A program made the position numbers and the translations under genes. A stretch of 12,565 nucleotides of DNA from contig CAKPST010000056.1 in the NCBI GenBank assembly GCA_934183355.1, positions 1-12,565 of the forward strand, given 5' to 3'. The DNA comes from an uncultured Prevotella sp. (GTDB lineage: Bacteria > Bacteroidota > Bacteroidia > Bacteroidales > Bacteroidaceae). Below are positions 1-8,800 of the stretch, in pieces (position 1 is the stretch's first letter; each line of letters opens with the position of its first letter). The notes under the pieces were generated by a model. That model searched no databases. It had not been told where the DNA came from and worked only from the letters and a program-made list of their open reading frames with translations.

Positions 1-73
1 GCTTCAAGATGGACTTGAACCAACGACCCCCTGATTAACAGTCAGGTGCTCTAACCAACTGAGCTATTGAAGC
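1..73 (-). tRNA. tRNA-Asn(GTT), copy 1, cut at the window edge
   Basis: The reverse complement folds as a complete cloverleaf: 7-bp acceptor stem (GCTTCAA/TTGAAGC), D arm, 5-bp anticodon stem CCTGA/TCAGG with loop CTGTTAA giving anticodon GTT (Asn), and T loop TTCAAGT. Only the discriminator base falls outside the window. It is identical over 73 bases to the copy at 117-190 and lies 43 nt downstream of it in the same transcript. The T stem GTTGG/CCATC has a U-U mismatch at pair 50:64, shared by both copies. Confidence 0.96.
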
Positions 74-116
74 ATTACAATCTATTTTATTTTGCGCTTG
101 CCAATTTAATAAAAAG

Positions 117-190
117 CGCTTCAAGATGGACTTGAACCAACGACCCCCTGATTAACAGTCAGGTGCTCTAACCAACTGAGCTATTGAAGC
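117..190 (-). tRNA. tRNA-Asn(GTT), copy 2
   Basis: Complete tRNA with anticodon GTT. The base at 117 supplies the discriminator G, as expected for bacterial tRNA-Asn. No CCA end is encoded: after the discriminator the transcript continues C then a run of U, so CCA must be added by the nucleotidyltransferase. It is first in the transcript from the promoter at 232-262, after a leader of about 35 nt, and is followed by the identical copy 1. The T stem carries the same U50-U64 mismatch. Confidence 0.97.
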
Positions 191-231
191 ATTTTATTCA
201 TTCGCAATGCGTTATGTCTTGATTGCGGGTG

Positions 232-262
232 CAAAGATACTAACTTTTTTCTAACCTCCAAA
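232..262 (-). promoter_or_regulatory. Bacteroidota housekeeping promoter for the tRNA-Asn pair
   Basis: On the minus strand this reads TTTG (259-262), exactly 19 bases, then TATCTTTG (232-239). This matches the Bacteroidota primary-sigma consensus TTTG-N19-TAnnTTTG perfectly. Transcription should start near 225 and run into the tRNA at 190. The consensus is established for the phylum; use here is inferred from the match and spacing. Confidence 0.9.
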
Positions 263-338
263 ACTTTTCGTGATTTTTTTAATCGAAATTGATAAAAAAG
301 TTGGTTGCCCCCACTCTATCTGCTATTAATAACGCAGA

Positions 339-365
339 GAGGGTGTGGCATGCAGCCACACCCTC
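339..365 (-). terminator. Stem-loop downstream of the M6 protease gene
   Basis: An 11-bp perfect GC-rich stem (GAGGGTGTGGC / GCCACACCCTC) with a 5-base loop lies 16 nt past the protease stop codon. A second small hairpin (TCTGC/GCAGA) follows at about 320-339. No U-tract follows directly; the nearest run of U on the minus strand is about 40 nt further on. It is therefore a probable terminator or 3'-end stabilising hairpin, not a textbook intrinsic terminator. Confidence 0.6.
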
Positions 366-381
366 CTATGTTAGCATTGTT

Positions 382-2127
382 TTACTTCACAATCTTCTTG
401 CCATTCTGGATAAATACACCATTGCCTACGGCGTTGATGTCGTTGCCCAGATAGCGTCCGTCTATAGAGTACACCTTGCCGTCGTTCTTGGCTCCGTTGG
501 GAGCTATTGTCTCGATGGCTGTGATGACATTGTCAGCGCTTCCACCCATGAAGTCGAAGTCTATGGTGCCGTCAATATTCAGTTTGATATTGGTGATAGG
601 CTTGCCCATGTGAGTTTTCACATTGTATACAGTAGCAGCTGGCTCTGATGTATCGGTGAGCGCATTGTTGCCGTTGTACGGATAGAGGTCGCCCTTTTGC
701 GAACCTGAGGTGCGCGTGTTGTCAGCACAAATGATGGTGAGGCGCTCGTGGTCGCTGTCATACTTCTTGTATGCAGGGTTGCTATATTCTACGCTGAACT
801 TGATGCACGAATTGACATTGTTGAAACTCCAAACGTTCTCGTCATAGTCGACGTGTGTAATCATCATGCCACTTGTCGGAATCTCATTATCCCATACGCC
901 AACGATTTTCTGACGATTCTCAATCAGATAATACTCATTGTCGACAGCGTCGTTGTTGACGAGGAATGCCTGACCATAAGCCACATCCTGGGCAGACAAG
1001 CCCTTAATGGTGGCAGGCTTGTCGAGCACTATAGGATTGATCCAACCTGCAAACCATTTCTCATAAGCCGAGAAGTTAGGCGGGCAGAATGAGTTGCCGT
1101 TGTAGCTACCTGCATCCATGAGGTCGTAATTGCCCATACCAAAGTGGTTTGAGTATGATGTATCATAGAGGTCGGGATAGCCAAGACAGTGGGCAAACTC
1201 ATGACAGAGTGTGCCAATACCTGCACGGTAAGTGCTGAGCAACTCTGGTCCACATGCGTAGGTGTCAACCTTCACCTTGTTGCCTTTGGCATCAACATCA
1301 TTTGAGGTATAAGGAGTGCCAACCTCGCTCTGAGAGAGCGCCGACTCGTGCGGCCAAATGGTGGTATTCGCGCTACCGTCAGCCTGTCCATGACCAGCAA
1401 AGAGCACATACACCTGGTCTACCTCGCCATTGTCAGTCCATACGTAGTCGGCAAAGTTGACATCGGCATCGGCTGCCTTCACTGCCTCCAATATCATTGA
1501 GCCACGATTGACGTCCTTCTCGCCGGTACTTGCATTGTCCTGACCATAATGGGCATGGTCGTACTTGAGAGTGTAAGGACCTACTACGTCGAAGTCAAGC
1601 TCAAACTGACCATTCGACTGACTGAGGAAGTAGTCCTTAACGGTGCCTACGAAGCCACGAGTTGTGTGCGACTTAAGAAGAGGACCGTTGACATAACCGT
1701 TGACAAACTTCTGGTTATAGCCTATACCGAACTTGGTGTCCTGATACTCCACGAGGATGATGAGTCCCTTCTTCTTGCCGAAGAACGAGCCAGTGGGCTT
1801 GCCCACACGCATCGGCTTGCCAGCAGCCTGCATTCGCTTGGCACGATAGGCGTTAGCAGCCTTGCGCTTCACGTCGCTCACCTCCAAAACTTTCTTGATG
1901 TCGGTCTTGACATAGAATGTAGAGTTGTCTGCCGTAGGTGTGTAGCACGAACCATCGGCAGCCATCCAGAAGCTACCATACTCGTCGCCACGCAGTTCGG
2001 CACGCACCTGTGTGCCGTCGACAAGGGTCAACGTGCGCCATACACCGCGCATTGCGGGAATGGCAGAAGCAGCTATTGCATTGCAAGCAAAGGCTGCAGC
2101 AATAAGGAGTTTTGAATAATTCTTCAT
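382..2127 (-). CDS. Secreted M6-family (immune inhibitor A-like) zinc metalloprotease
   Basis: Predicted exported zinc endopeptidase of 581 residues that would degrade extracellular or periplasmic proteins. The start at 2127 is chosen because the next residues form a signal peptide (MKNYSKLL, hydrophobic core, A-S-A before Ile23). A longer reading to 2175 adds 16 non-signal residues and runs back into the terminator. Residues ~24-115 look like a propeptide. The catalytic motif HEFAHCLGYPDLYD is at 309-322: His309 and His313 bind zinc, Glu310 is the catalytic base, and the G-x-P-D-L-Y-D continuation is typical of M6. A G-N-Y-D-L-M-D-A-G segment follows, as usual in the family. The last ~32 residues (550-581, V-Y-S-I-D-G-R ... 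G-V-F-I-x-N-G-K-K-I-V-K) form a short tail common in Prevotella secreted proteins. The gene follows the SusC/SusD/lipoprotein genes on the same strand, separated by a terminator at 2163-2199, so it may be transcribed by readthrough or separately. Substrate unknown. Confidence 0.93.
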   Translation of the reverse strand: MKNYSKLLIAAAFACNAIAASAIPAMRGVWRTLTLVDGTQVRAELRGDEYGSFWMAADGSCYTPTADNSTFYVKTDIKKVLEVSDVKRKAANAYRAKRMQAAGKPMRVGKPTGSFFGKKKGLIILVEYQDTKFGIGYNQKFVNGYVNGPLLKSHTTRGFVGTVKDYFLSQSNGQFELDFDVVGPYTLKYDHAHYGQDNASTGEKDVNRGSMILEAVKAADADVNFADYVWTDNGEVDQVYVLFAGHGQADGSANTTIWPHESALSQSEVGTPYTSNDVDAKGNKVKVDTYACGPELLSTYRAGIGTLCHEFAHCLGYPDLYDTSYSNHFGMGNYDLMDAGSYNGNSFCPPNFSAYEKWFAGWINPIVLDKPATIKGLSAQDVAYGQAFLVNNDAVDNEYYLIENRQKIVGVWDNEIPTSGMMITHVDYDENVWSFNNVNSCIKFSVEYSNPAYKKYDSDHERLTIICADNTRTSGSQKGDLYPYNGNNALTDTSEPAATVYNVKTHMGKPITNIKLNIDGTIDFDFMGGSADNVITAIETIAPNGAKNDGKVYSIDGRYLGNDINAVGNGVFIQNGKKIVK

Positions 2128-2151
2128 ATTGATTAGGGTTTTTAATGTTTT

Positions 2152-2161
2152 GGTATATACC
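2152..2161. promoter_or_regulatory. Palindrome GGTATATACC in the protease leader
   Basis: A perfect 10-bp palindrome lies between the terminator stem and the protease start codon, about 25 bp upstream of the ATG. It could be a protein-binding site or part of the leader structure. No TAnnTTTG box was found beside it, so no independent promoter for the protease could be assigned. This may be chance. Confidence 0.25.
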
Positions 2162-2162
2162 C

Positions 2163-2199
2163 AAAAAATCTCCACACAAAGAATTTTGTCTGGAGATTT
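2163..2199 (-). terminator. Intrinsic terminator after the Calx-beta-like lipoprotein gene
   Basis: On the minus strand the outer stem AAATCTCCA/TGGAGATTT (9 bp), one mismatch, and an inner ACAAA/TTTGT stem close a 4-base loop. The 3' side runs into TTTTTT. It begins 52 nt after the lipoprotein stop codon. This is a classic intrinsic terminator placed between the SusC-SusD-lipoprotein genes and the protease gene, and would reduce or block protease expression from the main promoter. Confidence 0.75.
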
Positions 2200-2250
2200 C
2201 TTAGTTATGTGTTATTATAAGTGCTTATGTTCACTTAATTTTCTCATTAA

Positions 2251-4152
2251 TTAGAACTTCTTCATAGATGCGCGGTTGGCAATCGAGTACTTCTTGAGCA
2301 AGCCCATCTTGTGTGTCTCAGCCGGACGCATGATGTACTTGCGCTCAGCAGCAGCCTTCTTAGCCTTAGCTACGGCAGCAGCGAACTTCGGTGACTCAAG
2401 CTCGTCGAGAATCTCAAACTTCTCCTGCTCGAAAGCGAAGAATCCCGTCATATCAGCTGTGTGATAGAGGAGGTTGAGGACGATGACACCATCCTTCTTG
2501 TTCCAAGAAGAGTTGTAACCATACTTGAGCATCTGCTTGCCATTATCTGTATCAGGACCGAAGAATGTCACGATGTCAGATGCGTAAGCTTTATTACCTT
2601 GTTGATTCGCGATGCTTGACTCCTGGCTATCAACATAAACCACTCCATTCTCGTCAAGTGTAAACTCAAGCTCTGTACCTTCAAGCATGAACGGAGAAAT
2701 CTTGAACTCAGTAGGTTCGTTTTCGTTCTGAGAAAGAACAGCCTCTATCTTTGCATCAATTTCCAATGTACCCCAAGGTTTCTGTGAAATAACCGAGCTG
2801 AGGTCCCTCAAGCTGAATGAAGTAACACCAGAAGCTATGGCCTTGTACTTGGCAGCTGCGTCATTGCTTGAGCTGAGATTGATGTTGAGAGTCGCAGAAC
2901 CTACAGCCTTCTTGGCAGCGTTGTAAGCAACCATCACTAATGCATACTTGCCTGACTTTTCATAAGAAATCTTCACTGCACCTGACTTTGTAGTCTCGGC
3001 AGCCTCAACAGAGCCTGAAACGATGCCCTCAACAACTGCGTCGATAGTAGACTTGGCATCTACAAGAGCATACTTAACTGAAGCTACGTCAGCACCAAAT
3101 GTGATGTTGAAGTTAGCATAGTCGTTGTTATTGGCGTCAGTGTAGCGACCTGTGTACTCAGCAGAAACGCTGTAGTCAGAAATCTCATATCCTGGCAAAG
3201 CCAAAGCGAACAGACCATTCTTGTTTGTCACGAGGAAGTTGCCCTCCTGGAAACCTACCATAGAAATAGCCATAGCGCCTGCAGGCATTGTGATGATGCC
3301 GTCCTCCAAAGTTCCGAAGTACTGAGGATGGCTCTGCTTGAGCTGGTCGACAGTCATATTGTTGGCATCAGCCAATACACGAGCAGCACTGCTCAATGAG
3401 ATTTCGCCATAACCTGCCTGACCTACAAACGACATACCAGTATTGCAAGTCTCGAAGTAAACCAAGTTAGGATCGGTAGCGTTGATCACCCATGTGTGTG
3501 CTGTAGTCTCATCGTATGCAAATGGATTAGAAGAACCCTCAGCCTTAGCCTCGGCAGCAACCTGACTGAAGAATGAGCTATAAGGCTCAACTACGCGATA
3601 CATACCCTCGTTGACGATGCTCTTCTGCACATGAACCTCTGTTACAGGTGCGCCGAGATCGAAGATAAGTGAAAGGCAGTCGTCACGGAAGTATCCGATA
3701 GACTTGTTAGCCTCCATGTCAACCCACTCAGTAGCACCAGCCTTGAACTTGTATGTGCTGTAGCCATACTCTGTGGTGTAGTTGTCGTCACCGATGGCGA
3801 GAACTACGTCCTCGTATGTGCCATAAACTACCTTTGCAGGGTCGTAAGAGATGGTGATAGTGGCTGTCTTCTCGCCTTCCTTGAATGTTACGCTCGACGG
3901 CACTGTGAGGATAGAGCCCTCAACAAGCTGTGCTGTGATAGGCACTGTAACCTCAGCGTCAGACTTGACACGCGAAATCTCCACATTGAATGAAGAAGCC
4001 TGCTTAGACAAATCGTACACGCTTGAAAGCTCGCTGCTAAAGTAGACCTGGTCGCCAGAAACGCTTGCCCACTTGTAGTCGTCGTCGGAACATGCTGTCA
4101 GAACTACTGACAGCATGGCGATGAGACCTAAAAATATCTTGTTCAATTTCAT
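2251..4152 (-). CDS. Surface lipoprotein with N-terminal Calx-beta-like domain, third gene of the SusC/SusD operon
   Basis: This 633-residue protein begins with a lipoprotein signal peptide whose lipobox ends at Cys21. The residues after it, S-D-D-D, resemble the acidic lipoprotein export signal that sends Bacteroidota lipoproteins to the cell surface. Residues ~30-125 look like a Calx-beta-type beta-sandwich (V-P-I-T-A-Q-L, then V-P-S-S-V-T-F-K-E-G-E and T-I-T-I-S-Y). I do not recognise the central ~400 residues; they read as beta-rich with no catalytic motif. The last 45 residues (589-633) are strikingly rich in Lys, Arg and Ala. It sits 44 nt after the SusD-like gene, the position of SusE/SusF-type accessory binding lipoproteins, so a ligand-capture role is inferred. 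A terminator follows. Function beyond surface binding is unknown. Confidence 0.85.
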   Translation of the reverse strand: MKLNKIFLGLIAMLSVVLTACSDDDYKWASVSGDQVYFSSELSSVYDLSKQASSFNVEISRVKSDAEVTVPITAQLVEGSILTVPSSVTFKEGEKTATITISYDPAKVVYGTYEDVVLAIGDDNYTTEYGYSTYKFKAGATEWVDMEANKSIGYFRDDCLSLIFDLGAPVTEVHVQKSIVNEGMYRVVEPYSSFFSQVAAEAKAEGSSNPFAYDETTAHTWVINATDPNLVYFETCNTGMSFVGQAGYGEISLSSAARVLADANNMTVDQLKQSHPQYFGTLEDGIITMPAGAMAISMVGFQEGNFLVTNKNGLFALALPGYEISDYSVSAEYTGRYTDANNNDYANFNITFGADVASVKYALVDAKSTIDAVVEGIVSGSVEAAETTKSGAVKISYEKSGKYALVMVAYNAAKKAVGSATLNINLSSSNDAAAKYKAIASGVTSFSLRDLSSVISQKPWGTLEIDAKIEAVLSQNENEPTEFKISPFMLEGTELEFTLDENGVVYVDSQESSIANQQGNKAYASDIVTFFGPDTDNGKQMLKYGYNSSWNKKDGVIVLNLLYHTADMTGFFAFEQEKFEILDELESPKFAAAVAKAKKAAAERKYIMRPAETHKMGLLKKYSIANRASMKKF

Positions 4153-4196
4153 ATTGTTCTTGATGTTGAAAAGTTAAACACTACGTTGTTGGCTTT

Positions 4197-5825
4197 TTAC
4201 TTCGGGTCGCTGTACTTGCCGAGTGGTGAAGGGAAGTCGCCAGACATTGTCGGGTCAGGGTTGTTCTTACCCTCAAGTGCAACGTTTGCCTGTACCTCAG
4301 TCTGAGGAATCATGAAGGTCCAGTTAGGCTTGATGCCCTCGCAGTTGATGCGGAAGTAAGGACTTGATACATTGCTGCCCTCATACCACTGCATTGTGCC
4401 TACCTTGTAGAGCTTAGCAAGTGGGAATGCGTTGCCCTCACCCCAGAACTCGATGCGCATCTGGTCGAGCGCCTCAATCACGAAGTCGCGCAACTCAGTT
4501 GACTTAGCAGCGAACTTCGGGTCGCGGTAGGTCTGCATGAACTTGTTGAGCAGAGCCTTGCCTGATACTACGCCCTCAGCCTCAGCCTTAGCGATAGCCT
4601 CGATGAAGTACATTTCCTCAACACGCATAACTGGAACGTCAGCTGCACCACCTACCTTGTAGTTGCTGTAGTCGCCATTGACGCAGCGGAACTTCAGAGA
4701 AGTGTATGCTGGAAGCTCCTCGATATACTCGCGGTTGATGCAAGTCTGATAGTTGTAGTAGTCGTACTTAGCCGGATCGAGGAACACGTGCTTACGGAAG
4801 TCGGTCTTGCCAATCTTGTCGTAGAGCGAACGATCGATAACGAGCTTAGCCAACTGACCATAGCTCCACTGTGCCTCGCTTGACATCATACCGATGAAGT
4901 TGCTGAGGTTTCGCATTTCCTCAGGTGAGTAAGACACATACCACATCCATGAGCTACATGCTGAGTTGAAGCCAGTTGTTGGGTTGGTCCACTCATTCTC
5001 GTTCATCGGAGTAGCGTTAGAAGCCTCGATAGCCTTGCGTGCATAAGTAGCAGCCTCAGCAAACTTCTTGTCCCACAAGAAAGCCTTGGCACGTATGCCG
5101 TGTACTACAGCAAGAGTTGGGAACTTGTGATTGTTCTGTGCCACACCGTCAAGTGCCTTCTCTGCCTTGTCGAGGTCGCTCTGGATGAATGCCATCATTT
5201 CGTCGTGAGACACACGTGGATTGTTCTTAGCATCGTCTGGAGTAGTAGCCTCAGTCACGATAGGCACTGTAAGACCCTTGACAGCCGAAACGTCGGTATA
5301 CTTGTTCTCTACTGGCTCGTAGAACTGTGTCAACATCAGATAGTCGAAAGCGCGGCAAGCATAAGCAACACCTGCATAAGCACGAATCTGAGGATTCTCG
5401 CTGTTGATATCGGCAGAGCTGATGATGTTGTTGGCAGACTTGATGAACTTGTAGAGTGTGAACCAAGGCATGTAGTTCTCGTCAGTAGTTGGACCCCAAG
5501 CTACCATCGGAGTATTGTATGCGAGGAACCAGTCGTAGCCGATGTCGGCTGCGCCTGTGAACATATCGCCGAGCAACTCTGTCTGAGCAGCCATGAGGAG
5601 AGGATAGCCGAGGTCGGCATCCTGTACACGTTTGCCATAAGCCACCCATGCCTGTGTCATCTGCTGTGGAATACCATTGAGAGAACCTTCGAGAGCAGTA
5701 GCCGACTGACCAATCTGCTCAGCAGTGGCGGCACCCTCCAATGGGATAGTTTCCTCTATACAGCTTGTAAAACCCAGTGTGGCAGCAAGTGCCACAACTG
5801 AATATATCTTATTGATCTTTTTCAT
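4197..5825 (-). CDS. SusD/RagB-family outer-membrane lipoprotein (substrate-binding lid)
   Basis: A 542-residue lipoprotein with lipobox L-G-F-T-S-C ending at Cys22, followed by I-E-E. It has the SusD/RagB layout: an alpha-helical TPR-rich N-terminal half (around Y-A-C-R-A-F-D-Y-L-M-L-T-Q-F-Y-E-P) and a C-terminal region with the family's F-I-E-A-I-A-K-A-E-A and E-F-W-G-E-G-N-A-F-P segments. In known systems SusD-type proteins sit as a hinged lid on the SusC barrel and capture oligosaccharides or, for RagB, oligopeptides. It lies 22 nt downstream of the SusC-like gene and 44 nt upstream of the Calx-beta lipoprotein, so the three are co-transcribed. The neighbouring protease makes peptides the more likely cargo, by inference. 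Length is normal for the family. Confidence 0.95.
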   Translation of the reverse strand: MKKINKIYSVVALAATLGFTSCIEETIPLEGAATAEQIGQSATALEGSLNGIPQQMTQAWVAYGKRVQDADLGYPLLMAAQTELLGDMFTGAADIGYDWFLAYNTPMVAWGPTTDENYMPWFTLYKFIKSANNIISSADINSENPQIRAYAGVAYACRAFDYLMLTQFYEPVENKYTDVSAVKGLTVPIVTEATTPDDAKNNPRVSHDEMMAFIQSDLDKAEKALDGVAQNNHKFPTLAVVHGIRAKAFLWDKKFAEAATYARKAIEASNATPMNENEWTNPTTGFNSACSSWMWYVSYSPEEMRNLSNFIGMMSSEAQWSYGQLAKLVIDRSLYDKIGKTDFRKHVFLDPAKYDYYNYQTCINREYIEELPAYTSLKFRCVNGDYSNYKVGGAADVPVMRVEEMYFIEAIAKAEAEGVVSGKALLNKFMQTYRDPKFAAKSTELRDFVIEALDQMRIEFWGEGNAFPLAKLYKVGTMQWYEGSNVSSPYFRINCEGIKPNWTFMIPQTEVQANVALEGKNNPDPTMSGDFPSPLGKYSDPK

Positions 5826-5847
5826 TGTTATACTACTTTTATATTAA

Positions 5848-8800
5848 TTAGAATGTAACACTTGCACCGACTGAGATAGTACGCATCGGCGAATAGTTAG
5901 ACGAAGTAGTAGCGCCTCCGTAAGACTGACGTGGGTCGAAGCCCTTACGTGCTGAGAAGTAGCAAACATTCTCACATGCCATGTACAGACGGAGATTCTC
6001 AATAGAGAGTGGCTTAACAAGGCTTGCAGGCAATGTATAGCCGAGGTTGATGTTCTCGATATTGAGATAGCTTGCGTCAGTCAGGAATCGTGTAGAAACT
6101 GCGCTGCCGTAAAGCTCGCCATACTCGAAGTGCGGGATATTGGTGTTCTTGTTCTCAGCTGTCCACGACTTGTAGAGGTCCTTGTGGAAGTTGGAGCCAA
6201 TAGATGCAGATGTCGGAGAGCCCATGAACGCAGCGTATGTGCCGTCATAGCCCTTGCCACCAATCTGGAACGAGCAGTTGACAGAGAGGTCGAATCCGTA
6301 AGCACGAAGAGTAGTGCCAAGACCACCGTAGAACTTAGGAATAGAAGTCTCCTTTGTTACGTAGTAGTCGGCTTCAGCCATCTTCTCTGTCTTCTCACGA
6401 CCAACCACCTTCTTGTGTGTTGCGCCCTTGTATGACTCGTCAACCACGTTGCCGTTCTTGTCGTAGATGATGTCCTTGCCATTCTCGTCCTGCTGATATA
6501 CGTTCTTCCACCACATTGAAGTACCTGTCTCGCTCACGCCAGCATAATCCTTGAGACGCCATGTGTACATTGACAAGCCCTCTGAGATGAACGAAGCACC
6601 GCTTGCATAGCCATAGTAAGGCTTGCCCTTGGCATCGTACAGAGTAGATGTCTGCTTGTCCGGGTGGAGCTCAGTCAGACGGTTCTTGAGTGTGGCAACG
6701 TTGAAGTTGATGTCCCACTGTATGTCCTTAGCACGAATAGCGCTATAGTTCAATGTCAACTCAACACCTGTGTTGTAGAGCGAACCTACGTTGTCATAGT
6801 AGCTGGTGTAGCCAAGTGACGGAGCCACAGAGAATGAGAAGAGCATGTCAGTGGTCTTACGATAGTAGTACTCCAACGAACCGCTGACGAGACCCTTCCA
6901 CAATGAGAACTCGAAACCAGTGTTGATGTTGGTGTTCTTCTCCCATGTGATGTCAGGTGTACCCTTCGAACCGAATGTGATACCTACATTGCCACCTGAG
7001 TTAGACACGCTATATACGTCGGTGTAGCGATATGCACCGATGTTGTCGTTACCCTGCTGACCGATAGAAGCCTTGAACTTGAGCTCATCGAAAACTGGTG
7101 TGTTGAACCATGCCTCCTTGTTGATGAGCCATGCACCACCCAACGACCAGAATGAACCCCAACGATGATCGGGCGCAAAACGTGAAGAAGCGTCGCGACG
7201 GAACGATGCCGAACCGAAGTAGCGGCCCTCATAGTCGTACTGCAAACGTCCGAAGAAGCCCTCGTTGTTGTAGCGAGTCTGGTAAGATGTAGCCTGCTGG
7301 TTGTCGATGATAGCGCCGTCAAGCTCCTTGTTTTGGTCAGAGAACATCTTCGACTTAGCTCCACCTACTACATAAGAGCGAGCGTCGTAGTACTCATGAC
7401 CGAGCATGATAGTAGCGTTATGCTTCTTGGCTACGGTGAATGTGTAGTTGAGCAACTGCTGGAGGTTGTACTCGTATGTACGTATGTGGGTTACAGACAC
7501 AGTACCACCAGTAGAGTCGAACTGTCCGTAGTAGCCATTGTATACGTGGTTGAAACGTGTCTCGTCAAGAGTATATGTACCATTGAGAGTGAGCTTCAAG
7601 CCAGGGATGAACTCGATGTCAGCGAAACCGTTGGCAGAAGCCGAGTTGCCCTGAGCGTTGTTGGTATTGAGGAGGTTGTCCTGCAATGGGTTAGCCTTAG
7701 GAAGATACGGACGGTTCAAGCCTGCGTTCATGCCGTCGCCATAGTCGCGAACGGTGAAACCGTTGCCATCTATCATCTTAGAGCCGTCGCCGTTGCGCAC
7801 GTAGAGAGGATAGATAGGAGCCATCTGAGATGTGAATGCCCAAACGTTAGAAATAGAGTTGTCTTCACCATTGCTTGACAGAGAGTTGCTCTCGTAGTGA
7901 GCGAATGTGGTGTTGGCACCTACCTTGAGCCATCTCTTAGCCTGATATTCGGCACGCAGACGACCAGTAAGACGCTGGTGGTCAGATGCGTATGTGATAC
8001 CCTCATTGTTGAGATAGCCGAGAGAAGCGTAGAAGTTAGCACGGTCGTTGGCAGCGCTGATGCCGAGGTTGTACTCCTGGCGCTTGCCTACACGTGTAGA
8101 CTCATCTTCCCAATCGTCTGGAGTAATCCAGTAGTCCTGTCCTCTGTAGCTTACAAGGCGACCGAGTGTGGCGTTAGGGTTCATGCGACCATTCATACCA
8201 ATGAGAGCCTGACCTGTAGGAACTGTCCAAATGTTGTAGCCCAAACCGCCGTTGGCAGCCGGACCTGTGAGTACTGAGTTGGCAGCCTTCCATGCGTCAG
8301 TAGCGCTCATACCGTCGGCAAGATTCTTGTTGTTCAATGCGCGATACTGCATTTCATAGTATTCAGCCGGGTCGGTGATGACGTCGTAGTGCTGAAGAGC
8401 GCGGCTGTTCCAACCGAACTTAGCGTCGAGAGTCACCTTGGCGTTGCCAGCCTTGGCACGCTTAGTGGTAATCATAACGACACCGTTGGCACCACGTGCA
8501 CCATAGAGGGCGTTAGAGGCAGCGTCCTTGAGGACTGTCATTGACTCTACGTCCTGAGGGTTGAGGTTGCTGAGGTCGCCTGAGAAAGGAGCGCCGTCCA
8601 CGATGATGAGGGCGTCGTTGCCAGCGTTGAGCGAGCTAAAACCACGGATGCGGATGGTAGATGTAGAACCAGGAGCACCGTTGCTTGATGTGAGCTGCAC
8701 ACCAGGAACCGCACCTGCAAGGGCGTTAGTGACGCTGGTTACCTGCGACTTAGAGAGTTCAGCCGAACCCACGACAGCTGCCGAACCTGTGAAGGCAGAC

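Noticed and set aside
1..262. tRNA pair as an integration site for a mobile element
   Set aside because: No integrase and no partial tRNA-end repeat elsewhere in the window were seen; the two copies look like a simple tandem tRNA operon.
2128..2175. Longer N-terminus for the M6 protease starting at 2175
   Set aside because: The added 16 residues would precede the signal peptide and their codons overlap the terminator stem; the internal Met at 2127 gives a normal signal peptide.
5100..5801. 233-codon plus-strand open frame opposite the SusD-like gene
   Set aside because: It lies wholly antisense to a well-supported gene and has no recognisable domain; long antisense frames like this arise from codon bias of the real gene. 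The same applies to 1549-2115, 7333-7878, 7897-8277 and 11323-11949.
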